Assembly (NCBI GenBank): GCA_026002935.1
Contig: BPGH01000001.1
Span: 1,351,965-1,415,964, forward strand
Direction: 5' to 3'
Length of the DNA: 64,000 bases
DNA from: Acidimicrobiia bacterium
Lineage (GTDB): Bacteria; Actinomycetota; Acidimicrobiia; IMCC26256; PALSA-610
This document shows positions 19,311-34,003 of this stretch, piece after piece. The stretch's first letter is position 1; each line of letters begins with the position of its first letter. The notes beneath the pieces were generated by a model. It saw only the letters and a list, made by a program, of their open reading frames with translations. It made no database searches and was not told where the DNA came from. Both the position numbers and the translations under genes were made by a program.

Positions 19311-19729
19311 CCGCCCGCGTCCTGCTCGCGGTCGTGCTCGTCGCCGTCGCCGCCGGCGTCGCGTGGGTCCTGGAGCGGCGGCGCCGCGCCGCGCCGCCCC
19401 CGTTCGGCCGGTCGCTCGTCCCCGCCCAGGTCGACCGGGCCGACTTCCCGCGGCCCGAGGCCCCGTGGCTGGTCCTCGCGTGGACGTCGAGCGCGTGCGC
19501 GTCGTGCCGTGACCTCGGGCCCAAGCTCGCGCCGCTCGAGTCCGCCGAGGTGGCCGTCGCCGAGATCGGCTTCCCCGAGCGGCGCGACCTCCACGAGCGC
19601 TACCGCATCGAGGCCGCGCCCGTCACGATGGTCGTCGACGCGCAGGGCGTGACGCGCGCGTCGTTCACCGGGGCGTTCGCGGCGGCCGACCTGTGGGCGG
19701 CCGTCGCCGAGCTGCGCGGCGCCGGCTGA
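19307..19729 (+). CDS. membrane-anchored thioredoxin-fold protein
   Basis: A 140-residue protein with one N-terminal helix ([19 protein letters not shown]) and a thioredoxin-like domain. [17 protein letters not shown] carries a CASC redox motif after the usual strand, and [17 protein letters not shown] holds the cis-proline region. It is likely an extracytoplasmic thiol oxidoreductase or thiol donor. GTG 19307 overlaps the previous stop. It may keep the cysteines of the neighbouring DUF5719-like protein in the right state (inference). It ends 27 bases from the convergent ftsH stop. Confidence 0.8.
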   Translation: MTARVLLAVVLVAVAAGVAWVLERRRRAAPPPFGRSLVPAQVDRADFPRPEAPWLVLAWTSSACASCRDLGPKLAPLESAEVAVAEIGFPERRDLHERYRIEAAPVTMVVDAQGVTRASFTGAFAAADLWAAVAELRGAG

Positions 19730-19756
19730 CCGTCGCGGCGCCGGGGACCCAGGGGC

Positions 19757-21791
<2,035 letters not shown>

Positions 21792-21909
21792 GTGCGACCG
21801 CTCATTCGGCGCTCCAGTGCGGGCAGGGCCCCATGCTACGGCCCCGCCGCGGGTCCCCGGGCCTCGGGCGCGCCCGCCCGCCCGTCCCGGGGCGCGCCGG
21901 CCGGGCCGG

Positions 21910-21915
21910 TACGGT
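21910..21915 (+). promoter_or_regulatory. TACGGT -10 box, leaderless CPBP protease gene
   Basis: TACGGT ends 6 bases before ATG 21922, in the divergent region with ftsH, and there is no ribosome-binding site. Confidence 0.45.
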
Positions 21916-21921
21916 GGCCGG

Positions 21922-22638
21922 ATGGACCCGCAGCCGTGGGCGGCGCCGGGGCCGGCGACGCGCCCCTACTCGGTGTGGGACGCGGTCGGGGTCTTCGCGG
22001 CCGGGTTCGTCCTCGGTGTCGTCGCCGCGACCGTCGCGTACGCCGTCACCGGCGACCCGGTCGACGACCCGGGCTGGGCCGTGACCGCGGCCGCGGTGTT
22101 CGGACAGTTCGGCGGCTTCGCGCTCGGCCTGGGGGTGGTCGCCCGGCGCCGGCGGGCCGGCCCGTGGCGTGGGGCGTACGGGTTCGTCCTGCGGGGGCGC
22201 GACTGGTGGGCGGTCCTCGTCGGCATCGGGCTGCAGATCGGGCTCGGCATCCTGCTCCTGCCGCTCGCGAACCTCGTCGAGGAGGACCAGGAGGTCGTCG
22301 AGAACCTCCTCGACGCGACCGGGGCCGAGCTCGCGGTGCTCGTGGTCGCGGCGGGCGTGCTCGCGCCGGTGCTCGAGGAGCTGCTGTTCCGGGGCCTGCT
22401 GCTGCGGGCGCTGCTCGCGCGCACCCGCCCCGGCGTCGCGATCGCCGTCTCGGCGGTCGCGTTCGCGGCGGTCCACCTCCTCGACTTCTCGCCCGGCACG
22501 CTCGTGATCACACCGGCGCTGGTCGTGTTCGGCGTCGTGTCGGGCCACTTCGCCGTGCGCACCGGCGAGCTGTCGCGCTCGATCCTGTTGCACTTCGGGT
22601 TCAACGTGCTCGTGGTGCTCGGCGCCGTCGTGTCCTGA
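21922..22638 (+). CDS. CPBP family intramembrane metalloprotease (CAAX protease-like)
   Basis: A 238-residue polytopic membrane protein with about six to seven hydrophobic helices. The CPBP motifs are present: [16 protein letters not shown] (motif 1, EExxxR), FAAVHLL (motif 2, FxxxH) and [10 protein letters not shown] (motif 3, HxxxN). Bacterial members are thought to be intramembrane proteases related to CAAX prenyl proteases; the substrate is unknown. It is divergent from ftsH. ATG 21922 directly follows a -10 box. After the gene, about 265 bases of extremely GC-rich sequence precede the next start, in which I see no gene or clear promoter. Confidence 0.85.
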   Translation: MDPQPWAAPGPATRPYSVWDAVGVFAAGFVLGVVAATVAYAVTGDPVDDPGWAVTAAAVFGQFGGFALGLGVVARRRRAGPWRGAYGFVLRGRDWWAVLVGIGLQIGLGILLLPLANLVEEDQEVVENLLDATGAELAVLVVAAGVLAPVLEELLFRGLLLRALLARTRPGVAIAVSAVAFAAVHLLDFSPGTLVITPALVVFGVVSGHFAVRTGELSRSILLHFGFNVLVVLGAVVS

Positions 22639-22905
22639 GCGCGCGGGTGCCGTGCCCGCCGGGGGCGGTCGCCCGGCGCCGTCCCGGAGGCGCCGCGCCT
22701 CGCGCCCCGGGCGCGGGGGTCCGGGGCCCGCGTGGCCCGGCCGGCCCGCGCCGGACGGCGGGACCGGCCGCGGCGGGGGCGGGACGCGGCCGGGGGCGGA
22801 TGCCCGAAGGTGCGGCGCACAGTGGCCGATTTCACCCCTTGCCCGCTTCAGGGCGGGCCCGCCGCCGCCGACAACCCCGGGGCGGCCGAAGAGGGAGGCA
22901 ACGGA

Positions 22906-23082
22906 ATGCTTCGGTGCACAGGATGTGCGAACCCGGCGTTGATCACGATCCGCATGCGCATCGCGGGCCGTGAGATCGTCTTCCACCGCTGCGCACGCTG
23001 CGAGTCGAACACGTGGGAGGCGTCCGAGGGTGACGTGCTGAGCCTCGACGAGGTGCTCGAGCTCGCACGGGCGGCCCGGTAG
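22906..23082 (+). CDS. 58-residue zinc-ribbon-like protein
   Basis: A short protein with two CxxC knuckles, CTGCANP near the start and HRCARCESNTWE about 25 residues later, separated by a basic strand (ITIRMRIAGREIVF). The C-terminal acidic helix is GDVLSLDEVLELARAAR. The pattern fits a single four-cysteine zinc ribbon. ATG 22906 has a clear ribosome-binding site (GAGGGAGG) 9 bases upstream. I do not recognise a named family. A small nucleic-acid-binding or protein-docking factor is possible. Confidence 0.7.
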   Translation: MLRCTGCANPALITIRMRIAGREIVFHRCARCESNTWEASEGDVLSLDEVLELARAAR

Positions 23083-23170
23083 GCCGACGGCCGCGCCCGC
23101 CCGGACCCGCTCGACCGTCGCCCCGGGCGCGACGGTCCGGCGCGCGGGCGGGCTGGCATGCTGTTCGCCG

Positions 23171-26044
23171 GTGGACGCGCTCACCCCCACGGTGGACGAG
23201 GAGGAGACGCGCGCGGGTGAGGCGGCCACGCCGCCCGCGCCCGCCCCGGCGCGCCCCGACGACCTCCCGGCGGGTCGTTGGGAGCGGATCGTCGGCGCGG
23301 TCGTGGTCGCCGTGGCGACGCTGATCGTCGTCGAGATCCTCAACCCCGACATGCGGCTCGTGCCGGTCGACGTGTGGCCGCTGTGGCGGCCGTGGGAGTG
23401 GCGGCTGACGGGCGACTTCTCCTGGGGCTGGCTGCTGCGGGACACGACGACCAACGGCGGCGACATGGGCGCCCACGTCTGGTGGCCGTGGTTCCTCGAG
23501 CAGCACTGGTTCCCCCGGGGCCGACTCTCCGGCTGGGCGCCCGACTGGTACGCCGGCTTCCCGGTCGGCCACTACTACTTCCCGCTGCCGGCGGTCGCGA
23601 TCGCCCTGCTCGACGCGCTGGGCCTGCCCTACAACGTCGCGTTCAAGCTGGTCACGGTGTCGGGTCCGGTGCTGCTGCCCGCCGCCGCGTACTCGTTCGC
23701 CCGCGGCCTGCGCGCGCCGTGGCCCGCCCCGCCGCTGTTCGCCGTCGCCGCGCTCGGCACCCTCGTCCAGACCCGCGACGGCTGGCAGATCTACGGCGGG
23801 AACATCGCGAGCACCCTCGCGGGCGAGTTCTCGTTCACGCTCGCGCTCGCGCTCGGGCTGTTCGCGCTCGGTGCGCTGGCGCGCAGCCTCGACACCGGCC
23901 GCCGCCCGTGGCTCCCCGCCCTGCTGATCGCCGCGGCGGCGATGTCGCACGTGGTCGTGTCCATGTTCGTCGCGCTGATGGCCGTGCTGCTCGTCGTGAC
24001 GCGCCGGCCGCGACGGACGTTCCCGCTCGCGGCCGCGATCGGCGGCGTCGCCCTCGCGCTGACGGCCGTGTGGACGTTGCCGCTGCTCGCGCGTCACGAC
24101 ATGACGCAGAGCATGCGGTACACGAAGGTCGTCCCCAAGGGCGACTTCGAGCTGCCCGGCTTCGTCGCGTTCTTCCTCCCGGGGTTCGTCGACCGCACCG
24201 TCGAGGGGTTCGTGCGCGCGATCGGCGAGGCGGTGCTCGACACCGGGGTCGTGGAGAAGCAGCCGCTGTGGCTGCCGGCGTGGGTGTGGCTGCTCGCCGG
24301 CGTCGCCATCGTCGCCGCCGGCTGGTACCGGCGGCGCTCGACCGCCGTGTTGCTCGCGGCGGCGCTGATCCTCGGGGTCCTGTTCGTGCAGTGGCCGGAG
24401 CACGCCGTGTGGAACACGCGGTTCCTGCCGTTCTGGGTGCTGACGTGGGCGTTGCTCGCGGCGACCGGTGCGGCCGAGCTGCTGCGCCTCGGCGCGGCCG
24501 CGGCGCGCTGGGCGGTCTTCTGGGTGCGCGAGGGCGACCTGCACGACGCCCGGGCGCGGGCGTGGCTCGAGCTCGCCGGGCTCGGCCCGGCCGGCGACGA
24601 CGGCGACGCGGCGCCGGCCCCCCGGGCCGACGTGCCGGCCGAGGTGCGCGAGCACGCCGTCGCGGTCGTCGAGTCGCGCGCCTGGGACGAGGAGCCGCCC
24701 GGCTGGGAGCCGCCACCCGAGCTGGCCGCCGAGCGGACCGCCGAGCGCGCCCGCACGGTGTCGGCGGCCGCCATGGCGTGCCTGCTCGCGGTCGCGGGGC
24801 TGATCGGGCTCGAGCGGGCGTGGGACGCCCGCGACAACAATCCCGGCATCGCCATCGAGGGCTGGGCGCGCTGGAACTACACCGGGTACGAGGAGAAGGC
24901 CGCGTGGCCCGAGTACTCGGCGATCATGGAGACGATGGGCGACCTGCCGTGCGGGCGGGCCCTGTGGGAGCCGTCGGCCGGCGAGGACGACCCGATCAAC
25001 ACCTACGGCACCTCGCTCGCGCTCGAGCTGCTGCCGTACTGGACCGACGGGTGCATCGGCTCGATGGAGGGCCTCTACTTCGAGTCGTCGGGCACGACGT
25101 CGTTCCACTTCCTCACGGTCAGCGAGCTCGCGCTCCGGCCGTCGAACCCCGTGCGGGGCCTCGTGTGGGGGACGCTGGAGGACTTCGACCGCGGGGTGCG
25201 GCACCTCCAGATGCTCGGCGTCCGCTACTACATGGCCTGGACGCCCGAGGCGCAGGCGAAGGCGGACGCGCACCCCGATCTCGACCTCGTCGCCGAGGTC
25301 CCCGACCTCGACGACGCCGACCCGAAGGGCTGGCGCGTCTACGAGGTCCGCGATTCGGCGCTGGTGGAGGGACTGCGTCACGAGCCGGTCGTCGCGCGGA
25401 CCCGCGGCGGCACCCGCGCCGAGTGCTTCGACGTCGCGCCGCTGGGCGGCACCGACCCCGAGCCGCGCCTGGGCGGCTGGGAGTGCGCGGCGGCGCGCTG
25501 GTGGCGCACCGACGACCTGCTCGACGTCCCGTGGGCGGAGTCCGGCCCCGACGACTGGGAGCGGGTCGACGCCGCCGACCTCGACGAGGTCGAGCCGCGC
25601 CGCCTGCCGCGCGTCGAGGTGAGCGACGTCGTCGAGGAGCCCGACGAGGTGTCGTTCCGCGTCGACCGGACCGGCGTGCCGGTGGTGGTCAAGGTGTCCT
25701 ACTTCCCGAACTGGGAGGCGCACGGCGCGCGGGGCCCGTACCGGCTCGCCCCGAACCTGATGGTGGTCGTGCCGACCGACGAGGAGGTCGTGCTCACCTA
25801 CGGGCTCACCCCGGTCGACTGGCTCGGACGCCTCCTCACGCTCGGGGGCGTCGTGGGCCTCGTCGCGCTCGCCCGGTGGAAGGGGGCCGCGCGGTTCGCG
25901 GCGTTCGCGCCGGAGGGCGCGGCCGGCGAGGCGCCGGGCGGGGAGCCCCCCACCGCGGCGGCGGGCGCGCCCGGGGCCGCGGACGGCGACGGCCGGGCCA
26001 CGGGGCGCCGCCGCCGGCGCCGGGGACCGCCGGCGCTACCATGA
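23171..26044 (+). CDS. large polytopic membrane protein, glycosyltransferase-C-like
   Basis: A 957-residue protein. After a Pro-rich start come about 12 hydrophobic helices (residues about 40-480 and one near 520-540), then a soluble external region with WNYTGYEEKAAWPEYSAIM, PCGRALWEPSAGED and GVRYYMAW. A final helix and a low-complexity Arg-rich tail close the protein. The early acidic NGGDMGAHVWWPWFL loop and the YNVAFKLVTVSGPVLLPAAAY segment resemble GT-C or YfhO-like membrane enzymes that use polyprenyl-phosphate sugars; this is a guess from layout. GTG 23171 lies 8 bases after CATGCT. Phosphomannomutase lies 40 bases downstream. Confidence 0.65.
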   Translation: MDALTPTVDEEETRAGEAATPPAPAPARPDDLPAGRWERIVGAVVVAVATLIVVEILNPDMRLVPVDVWPLWRPWEWRLTGDFSWGWLLRDTTTNGGDMGAHVWWPWFLEQHWFPRGRLSGWAPDWYAGFPVGHYYFPLPAVAIALLDALGLPYNVAFKLVTVSGPVLLPAAAYSFARGLRAPWPAPPLFAVAALGTLVQTRDGWQIYGGNIASTLAGEFSFTLALALGLFALGALARSLDTGRRPWLPALLIAAAAMSHVVVSMFVALMAVLLVVTRRPRRTFPLAAAIGGVALALTAVWTLPLLARHDMTQSMRYTKVVPKGDFELPGFVAFFLPGFVDRTVEGFVRAIGEAVLDTGVVEKQPLWLPAWVWLLAGVAIVAAGWYRRRSTAVLLAAALILGVLFVQWPEHAVWNTRFLPFWVLTWALLAATGAAELLRLGAAAARWAVFWVREGDLHDARARAWLELAGLGPAGDDGDAAPAPRADVPAEVREHAVAVVESRAWDEEPPGWEPPPELAAERTAERARTVSAAAMACLLAVAGLIGLERAWDARDNNPGIAIEGWARWNYTGYEEKAAWPEYSAIMETMGDLPCGRALWEPSAGEDDPINTYGTSLALELLPYWTDGCIGSMEGLYFESSGTTSFHFLTVSELALRPSNPVRGLVWGTLEDFDRGVRHLQMLGVRYYMAWTPEAQAKADAHPDLDLVAEVPDLDDADPKGWRVYEVRDSALVEGLRHEPVVARTRGGTRAECFDVAPLGGTDPEPRLGGWECAAARWWRTDDLLDVPWAESGPDDWERVDAADLDEVEPRRLPRVEVSDVVEEPDEVSFRVDRTGVPVVVKVSYFPNWEAHGARGPYRLAPNLMVVVPTDEEVVLTYGLTPVDWLGRLLTLGGVVGLVALARWKGAARFAAFAPEGAAGEAPGGEPPTAAAGAPGAADGDGRATGRRRRRRGPPALP

Positions 26045-26084
26045 CCCGCTTTGCCCGAGCCGAACGGCGGAGGAGTCGTCGCAC

Positions 26085-27428
26085 GTGGCGCTCGACGCGA
26101 TCTTCAAGGCCTACGACATCCGCGGCGTCTACCCGGACGAGCTCGACGAGGCGCTCGCCCGGCGGATCGGCAACGCGTTCGCCCACTTCACCGGCGCCTC
26201 CGCGATCGTCGTCGGTCGCGACATGCGGCCGTCGTCGGAGCCGCTCGTCGCGGCGTTCGTCGAGGGCGCGACGCTCGCCGGCGCGGACGTGACCGACGTC
26301 GGCCTGTGCTCGACCGACCTCGTCTACTACGCGTCCGGGGTGCTCGACCGGCCGGCGGCCATGTTCACCGCCAGCCACAACCCCGCGCAGTACAACGGGA
26401 TCAAGCTGTGCCGGGCGGGCGCGGCGCCCGTGGGCGAGCAGACCGGCCTGCACCAGATCAAGGAGATGGTCGCGTCGGGGGTCACCTCGCGCGGCGAGGT
26501 GCCGGGGAAGGTCGAGCACCGCGACCTGCTCGACGACTTCGGCGCCCACGTCCGGTCGTTCGTCGACCCGTCGGTGCTGCGCCCGCTGAAGGTCGTCGCC
26601 GACACCGCGAACGGCATGGGCGGCCTGGTGGTGCCGAAGGTGTTCGAGGGGCTGCCGTTCTCGCTCACGGTCCTGTACGGCGAGCTCGACGGCACCTTCC
26701 CGAACCACCCCGCCGACCCGATCCAGGTCGAGAACCTGAAGGACCTCCAGCGGGCCGTCCTCGACGGCGGCGCCGACGTCGGGCTCGCGTTCGACGGCGA
26801 CGCCGACCGGGTGTTCCTCGTCGACGACCTCGGCCAGCCGGTGAGCGGCTCCACGACGACCGCGATCGTCGCCAAGGCGATGCTGCAACGGCACCCCGGC
26901 GGCACGATCGTCCACAACCTCATCTGCTCGCGGGCGGTCCCCGAGATCGTCGAGGAGCACGGCGGCCGGCCCGTGCGCACCCGCGTGGGCCACTCGTTCA
27001 TCAAGCAGGTGATGGCCGAGACCGGCGCGGTCTTCGGGGGCGAGCACTCCGCGCACTACTACTTCCGTGACAACTGGCGGGCCGACTCCGGCTCGATCGC
27101 CGCGCTGCTGGTGCTCGAGGAGCTGTCGCGCGCGGGGGTGCCGCTGTCCGAGCTGCGCCGCCCGTTCGAGCGGTACGCGCAGAGCGGCGAGATCAACTCC
27201 CGGGTCGACGACCCCGCGGCCACGATCGAGCGGGTCGCCGCCGCCTACGCCGGGTGCCGGCAGGACCGCCTCGACGGGCTGACGGTCGACTGCGGGGACT
27301 GGTGGTTCAACCTGCGGCCCTCCAACACCGAGCCGTTGCTGCGGCTCAACCTCGAGGCGCCCGACGAGCAGGCCGTCGCGACCCACACCGCCGAGGTGCT
27401 CGCGCTCGTGCGCGGCGAGGAGGACTGA
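26085..27428 (+). CDS. phosphomannomutase/phosphoglucomutase
   Basis: Alpha-D-phosphohexomutase of 447 residues interconverting hexose 6- and 1-phosphates, feeding GDP-mannose and related donors. IFKAYDIRGVYPDELDE begins the fold. The phosphoserine loop is TASHNPAQYNG, the metal loop is FDGDADRVF, the sugar-binding loop is GGEHSAHYYF and the phosphate-binding loop is LRPSNTEPLLRLN. GTG 26085 is preceded by GGAGGA at good spacing, with TACCAT (26037-26042) as likely -10. It is followed 2 bases later by the Trm112-like gene. In mycobacteria the orthologue pmmA sits near manA and sahH, as here. Confidence 0.92.
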   Translation: MALDAIFKAYDIRGVYPDELDEALARRIGNAFAHFTGASAIVVGRDMRPSSEPLVAAFVEGATLAGADVTDVGLCSTDLVYYASGVLDRPAAMFTASHNPAQYNGIKLCRAGAAPVGEQTGLHQIKEMVASGVTSRGEVPGKVEHRDLLDDFGAHVRSFVDPSVLRPLKVVADTANGMGGLVVPKVFEGLPFSLTVLYGELDGTFPNHPADPIQVENLKDLQRAVLDGGADVGLAFDGDADRVFLVDDLGQPVSGSTTTAIVAKAMLQRHPGGTIVHNLICSRAVPEIVEEHGGRPVRTRVGHSFIKQVMAETGAVFGGEHSAHYYFRDNWRADSGSIAALLVLEELSRAGVPLSELRRPFERYAQSGEINSRVDDPAATIERVAAAYAGCRQDRLDGLTVDCGDWWFNLRPSNTEPLLRLNLEAPDEQAVATHTAEVLALVRGEED

Positions 27429-27430
27429 CC

Positions 27431-27661
27431 ATGGCGCTCGACCCGAAGCTGCTCGAGATCCTCGCCTGCCCGCAGGACAAGGGCCCGCTGCTGTACTTCC
27501 GCGACGAGGACGCGCTCTACAACCCCCGCCTGCGCCGCCGCTACCGCGTCCAGGACGACATCCCGATCCTGCTGATCGACGAGGCCGAGACCGTCGACGA
27601 CGCCGAGCACGAGCGGCTCACGGCGAAGGCCGAGGCGGAGGGCATCCGGCCGACCTTCTGA
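27431..27661 (+). CDS. Trm112/UPF0434-like small protein
   Basis: A 76-residue protein with the LLEILACPQDKGPLLYF start and RYRVQDDIPILLIDEAE core of the Trm112-like (UPF0434) family. Eukaryotic Trm112 activates methyltransferases; the bacterial role is unclear. Only one cysteine is present, so it would not bind zinc through the four-cysteine site of other members. ATG 27431 follows the phosphomannomutase stop by two bases. Similar small genes often accompany phosphomannomutase and sugar isomerase genes in actinobacteria (from memory). Confidence 0.85.
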   Translation: MALDPKLLEILACPQDKGPLLYFRDEDALYNPRLRRRYRVQDDIPILLIDEAETVDDAEHERLTAKAEAEGIRPTF

Positions 27662-27712
27662 GGCGGCCTCCCGGGGGGCCCGGGGCGGGGGCTCGGCCTA
27701 CGATCCGCCGTC

Positions 27713-28768
27713 GTGACGACCGACACCCTGCACTTCCTCGACGCGGTGGCCGGCCTGCCCGAGCAGCTCACCGCCGCGCACGAGGCCGCCGGCGCCGTCG
27801 ACGCGGGTGCCTTCGGCGCGCCCGGCGACCTCCGCAACGTCGTCGTCATGGGGATGGGGGGGTCCGGCATCGCCGGCGACGTCGTCGCCGCCGCGTTCAG
27901 CGACGAGCTGCCGGTCCCGGTCACCGTCCTCAAGCAGTACCGCGTGCCGGCCTTCGTCGGCCCGCACACCCTCGCGTTCGCGGTCTCCTACTCCGGCGAC
28001 ACCGAGGAGACCGTCTCGATGGCCCGGGCCGCCGCGCAGGCGGGTGCCCGGCTCGTCGCGGTGTCCTGCGGCGGCGAGCTCGCGGCGGTCGCGGCCGGGG
28101 CGGGCGGGCTGCACCTGCCGTGCCCGACCGGGTTCATGCCGCGGGCGGCGCTGGGCGCGCTCGTCGCCCCGCTCGCCGTCACGCTCTTCCGGCTCGGGCT
28201 CGCCCCGGGCGCGCACGCGCAGCTCGTGCGGGCGCAGGAGCAGCTCGCGCGCCGGCGCGACCGCTGCGCGCCCGCGACGGAGGGCCCGGCGAACCCGGCG
28301 CGCGAGATCGCGCGGCGCATCGACCGCACGATCCCGGTCGTCCACGGCGCCGGCGCGCTCGGCGCGGTCGCGGCCTACCGGTGGAAGTGCGACATCAACG
28401 AGAACGCCAAGGCCCCGGCGTTCTGGCACGCGTACCCCGAGCTCGACCACAACGAGATCTGCGGGTGGGGGCAGCACGGCGACGTGACACGGCAGGTGCT
28501 GTCGATCGTGGAGCTCCGCCACGGTTTCGAGCACCCGCGCCTCGCGCGACGCATCGCGATCACGCGCGAGCTGGTCGAGGAGACGGTGCACCAGGTGCTG
28601 TCGGTCGAGGCGGAGGGCGAGGGGAGGCTCGCGCAGCTCCTCGACCTCATGTACGTCGGCGACTGGGTGTCGTGCTACCTCGCGCTCGACAACGACGTCG
28701 ACCCCGGCCCGATCGACGCGATCGCGCAGCTCAAGCGCCGGCTCGCCGAGGCCGACCGGCCGGCCTGA
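27713..28768 (+). CDS. bifunctional phosphoglucose/phosphomannose isomerase-type SIS protein
   Basis: A 351-residue SIS-domain protein. The N-terminal SIS half has NVVVMGMGGSGIAGDVV and AVSYSGDTEETVSM. The C-terminal half has ARRIDRTIPVVHGAG, WKCDINENAKAPAFW and ELDHNEICGW, the signature of the bacterial/archaeal PGI/PMI family that interconverts fructose 6-phosphate with glucose 6- or mannose 6-phosphate. It would supply mannose 6-phosphate for the upstream mutase. TACGAT (27699-27704) ends 8 bases before GTG 27713, so this gene can be transcribed leaderless on its own. It converges on the nitrilase gene 18 bases downstream. Confidence 0.87.
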   Translation: MTTDTLHFLDAVAGLPEQLTAAHEAAGAVDAGAFGAPGDLRNVVVMGMGGSGIAGDVVAAAFSDELPVPVTVLKQYRVPAFVGPHTLAFAVSYSGDTEETVSMARAAAQAGARLVAVSCGGELAAVAAGAGGLHLPCPTGFMPRAALGALVAPLAVTLFRLGLAPGAHAQLVRAQEQLARRRDRCAPATEGPANPAREIARRIDRTIPVVHGAGALGAVAAYRWKCDINENAKAPAFWHAYPELDHNEICGWGQHGDVTRQVLSIVELRHGFEHPRLARRIAITRELVEETVHQVLSVEAEGEGRLAQLLDLMYVGDWVSCYLALDNDVDPGPIDAIAQLKRRLAEADRPA

Positions 28769-28786
28769 CGGGCGCGGCGGGTCCGG

Positions 28787-31283
<2,497 letters not shown>

Positions 31284-31289
31284 CGCGGA

Positions 31290-31314
31290 GCCGGCCGGGC
31301 GCCGCCCGGCCGGC
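31290..31314 (+). terminator. GC-rich hairpin after adenosylhomocysteinase
   Basis: A perfect 10-base stem (GCCGGCCGGG / CCCGGCCGGC) with a 5-base loop starts 7 bases after the stop. There is no T-run, as is common for terminators in high-GC actinobacteria. Confidence 0.6.
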
Positions 31315-31355
31315 GCCCCGGCGGCCACCGGGAGCGAGTGCGTAGGCTCGGCGGC

Positions 31356-32197
31356 GTGCAGGACTTCGCGGGAAGGGTGGCGGTCGTCACCGGCGGCGCG
31401 AGCGGCATCGGGCTCGCGCTGGCGCGCCGGTGCGCGGCCGAGGGCATGCGCGTCGTGGTGGGCGACGTGGAGCAGGACGCGCTCGAGGAGGCCGTCGCGG
31501 CGCTGCGGGCGTCGGGCGCGAGCGTCGAGGGCGTCACGACCGACGTGAGCGACCCCGCCCAGGTGCAGGCGCTCGCCGACCGTGCCGTCGAGCGCTTCGG
31601 TGCGATCCACCTCGCGTTCAACAACGCCGGCGTCGCGGGCGCGGGGCTCAGCTGGGAGATCCCCCTCGAGACGTGGCAGTGGGTGCTGGGCGTCAACCTC
31701 ATGGGGGTGGTCCACGGCGTCCGCAGCTTCGTCCCCGTGCTCATGCGCCAGGAGGCGGGGCACGTCGTCAACACGGCCTCGATCGCGGGCCTCGTCGCGC
31801 CCCCGTTCATGTCCGTGTACAACGCGAGCAAGCACGCGGTGGTCGCCCTGTCGGAGTCGCTGCACCACGAGCTCGCGATGGCGGCACCCCACGTCAAGGT
31901 CTCGGTGCTGTGCCCGGGCTGGGTCAGCACCCGCATCATGGAGAGCGAGCGCAACCGCCCGGAGCACCTGCGGGTCGCTCCCGGCGCCGGCGACCCGGCG
32001 TCGGGAGCGGTGATGCAGTCGGTCCTCGCCGACGCCATGGCGCCCGACGTCGTGGCCGCCAAGGTGTTCGACGCGATCCGCGACGAGCGGTTCTGGGTCA
32101 TGACGCACGACGACGAGGGCGACTTCTTCGTCGACGCGCTCGAGCGCCGGCTGCGGTCGGTCGCCCGGCGGACGAACCCGGAGCTCCGGTTCGGGAC

Positions 32198-32201
<4 letters not shown>
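31356..32201 (+). CDS. short-chain dehydrogenase/reductase
   Basis: A 281-residue classical SDR: VTGGASGIGLALARRC (nucleotide binding), NNAGVAGAG, NTASIAGLV with the active-site Ser region and YNASKHAVVALSESL with catalytic Tyr and Lys. The C-terminal extension (VFDAIRDERFWVMTHDDE) is shared with the SDR at 57881, so the two are paralogues. TAGGCT (31343-31348) lies 7 bases before GTG 31356, fixing the start and implying leaderless expression. The stop overlaps mtnA (GTGA). Substrate unknown. Confidence 0.87.
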
Positions 32202-33259
<1,058 letters not shown>

Positions 33260-33269
33260 CCTCCCACCC

Positions 33270-33923
33270 GTGGGTGGAGGCTGGCGGGGCCTGGGCGCGG
33301 ACCTGCTGGGAACGCTGCTGCCCGGCGCCTGCCCGGGGTGCGGAGCGCGCGGCGAGCCGCCGTGCCGGCGCTGTCGCGGCGGGCTGCGCGCCGCGCCGGC
33401 GGCACCGTCGCCCGCCGGGGTCGACTGGTGCGTGGTCGCCTTCCGCTACGAGGGCGTCGCGCGCGAGCTGATCGCGCGCGCGAAGTACCGCGACGAGCGC
33501 GCCGCGCTCGGGTGGCTCGCCGGCGAGATCGCGTCGCTCGTGCGGCACGCCGGTCACCCCTTCGACGTCGTCACCTGGGTGCCGGCGAGCCGCGAGCGGC
33601 GGGTGCGGTGCGGCGTCGACCACGGCCGCGTCCTCGCGCGCGCCCTCGCGCGGGAGACCGGCCGCCCGGCGCTGCGGCTGCTCGCCCGCGGCGGCGACGA
33701 GCCGCAGACGCGGCGCGCTGCGGCGGGGCGCCGCGCCGGGCCGCGCCTGCGCGCCGTGCGGCCCGCCACGGGTGCGCGCGTCCTCGTCGTCGACGACGTC
33801 GTGACGACCGGCGCCACGCTGGTCGCGGCGGCGCGGGCGCTGCGCGCCGGCGGCGCGGCCGGCGTCGGCGCCGCGGCCGCGGCGCGCACCCCGGCCCGGT
33901 CGGCCCGGGGCGCCGGCGCGTGA
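33270..33923 (+). CDS. ComF family phosphoribosyltransferase-like protein
   Basis: A 217-residue ComFC-type protein. An N-terminal zinc-finger-like CPGCGARG...CRRCRGGL precedes a PRTase domain with AKYRDERAALGWLA, VTWVPASRERRVRCGVDHG and the PRPP-binding VLVVDDVVTTGATLVAAARAL. In naturally competent bacteria ComF helps DNA uptake; in actinobacteria the role is unknown. No other competence gene lies nearby. The start GTG directly follows a -10 box. Confidence 0.87.
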   Translation: MGGGWRGLGADLLGTLLPGACPGCGARGEPPCRRCRGGLRAAPAAPSPAGVDWCVVAFRYEGVARELIARAKYRDERAALGWLAGEIASLVRHAGHPFDVVTWVPASRERRVRCGVDHGRVLARALARETGRPALRLLARGGDEPQTRRAAAGRRAGPRLRAVRPATGARVLVVDDVVTTGATLVAAARALRAGGAAGVGAAAAARTPARSARGAGA

Positions 33924-33987
33924 GCCGGCACGCGGGCCGGGCGCGGACCACGGCGGACGGCCCGTCCGCCGAAGTGCGGCGCGGGCG

Positions 33988-33993
33988 TATACT
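33988..33993 (+). promoter_or_regulatory. TATACT -10 box upstream of hpf
   Basis: TATACT ends 10 bases before ATG 34004, giving a leader of at most a few bases. It is one of the closest matches to TATAAT in the window. No clear -35 is seen. Confidence 0.5.
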
Positions 33994-34003
33994 CACCGCC
34001 CAG

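Noticed and set aside
33270..33923. comF as part of a natural competence island
   Set aside because: No other competence gene is present, and lone ComF-like proteins are widespread in actinobacteria.
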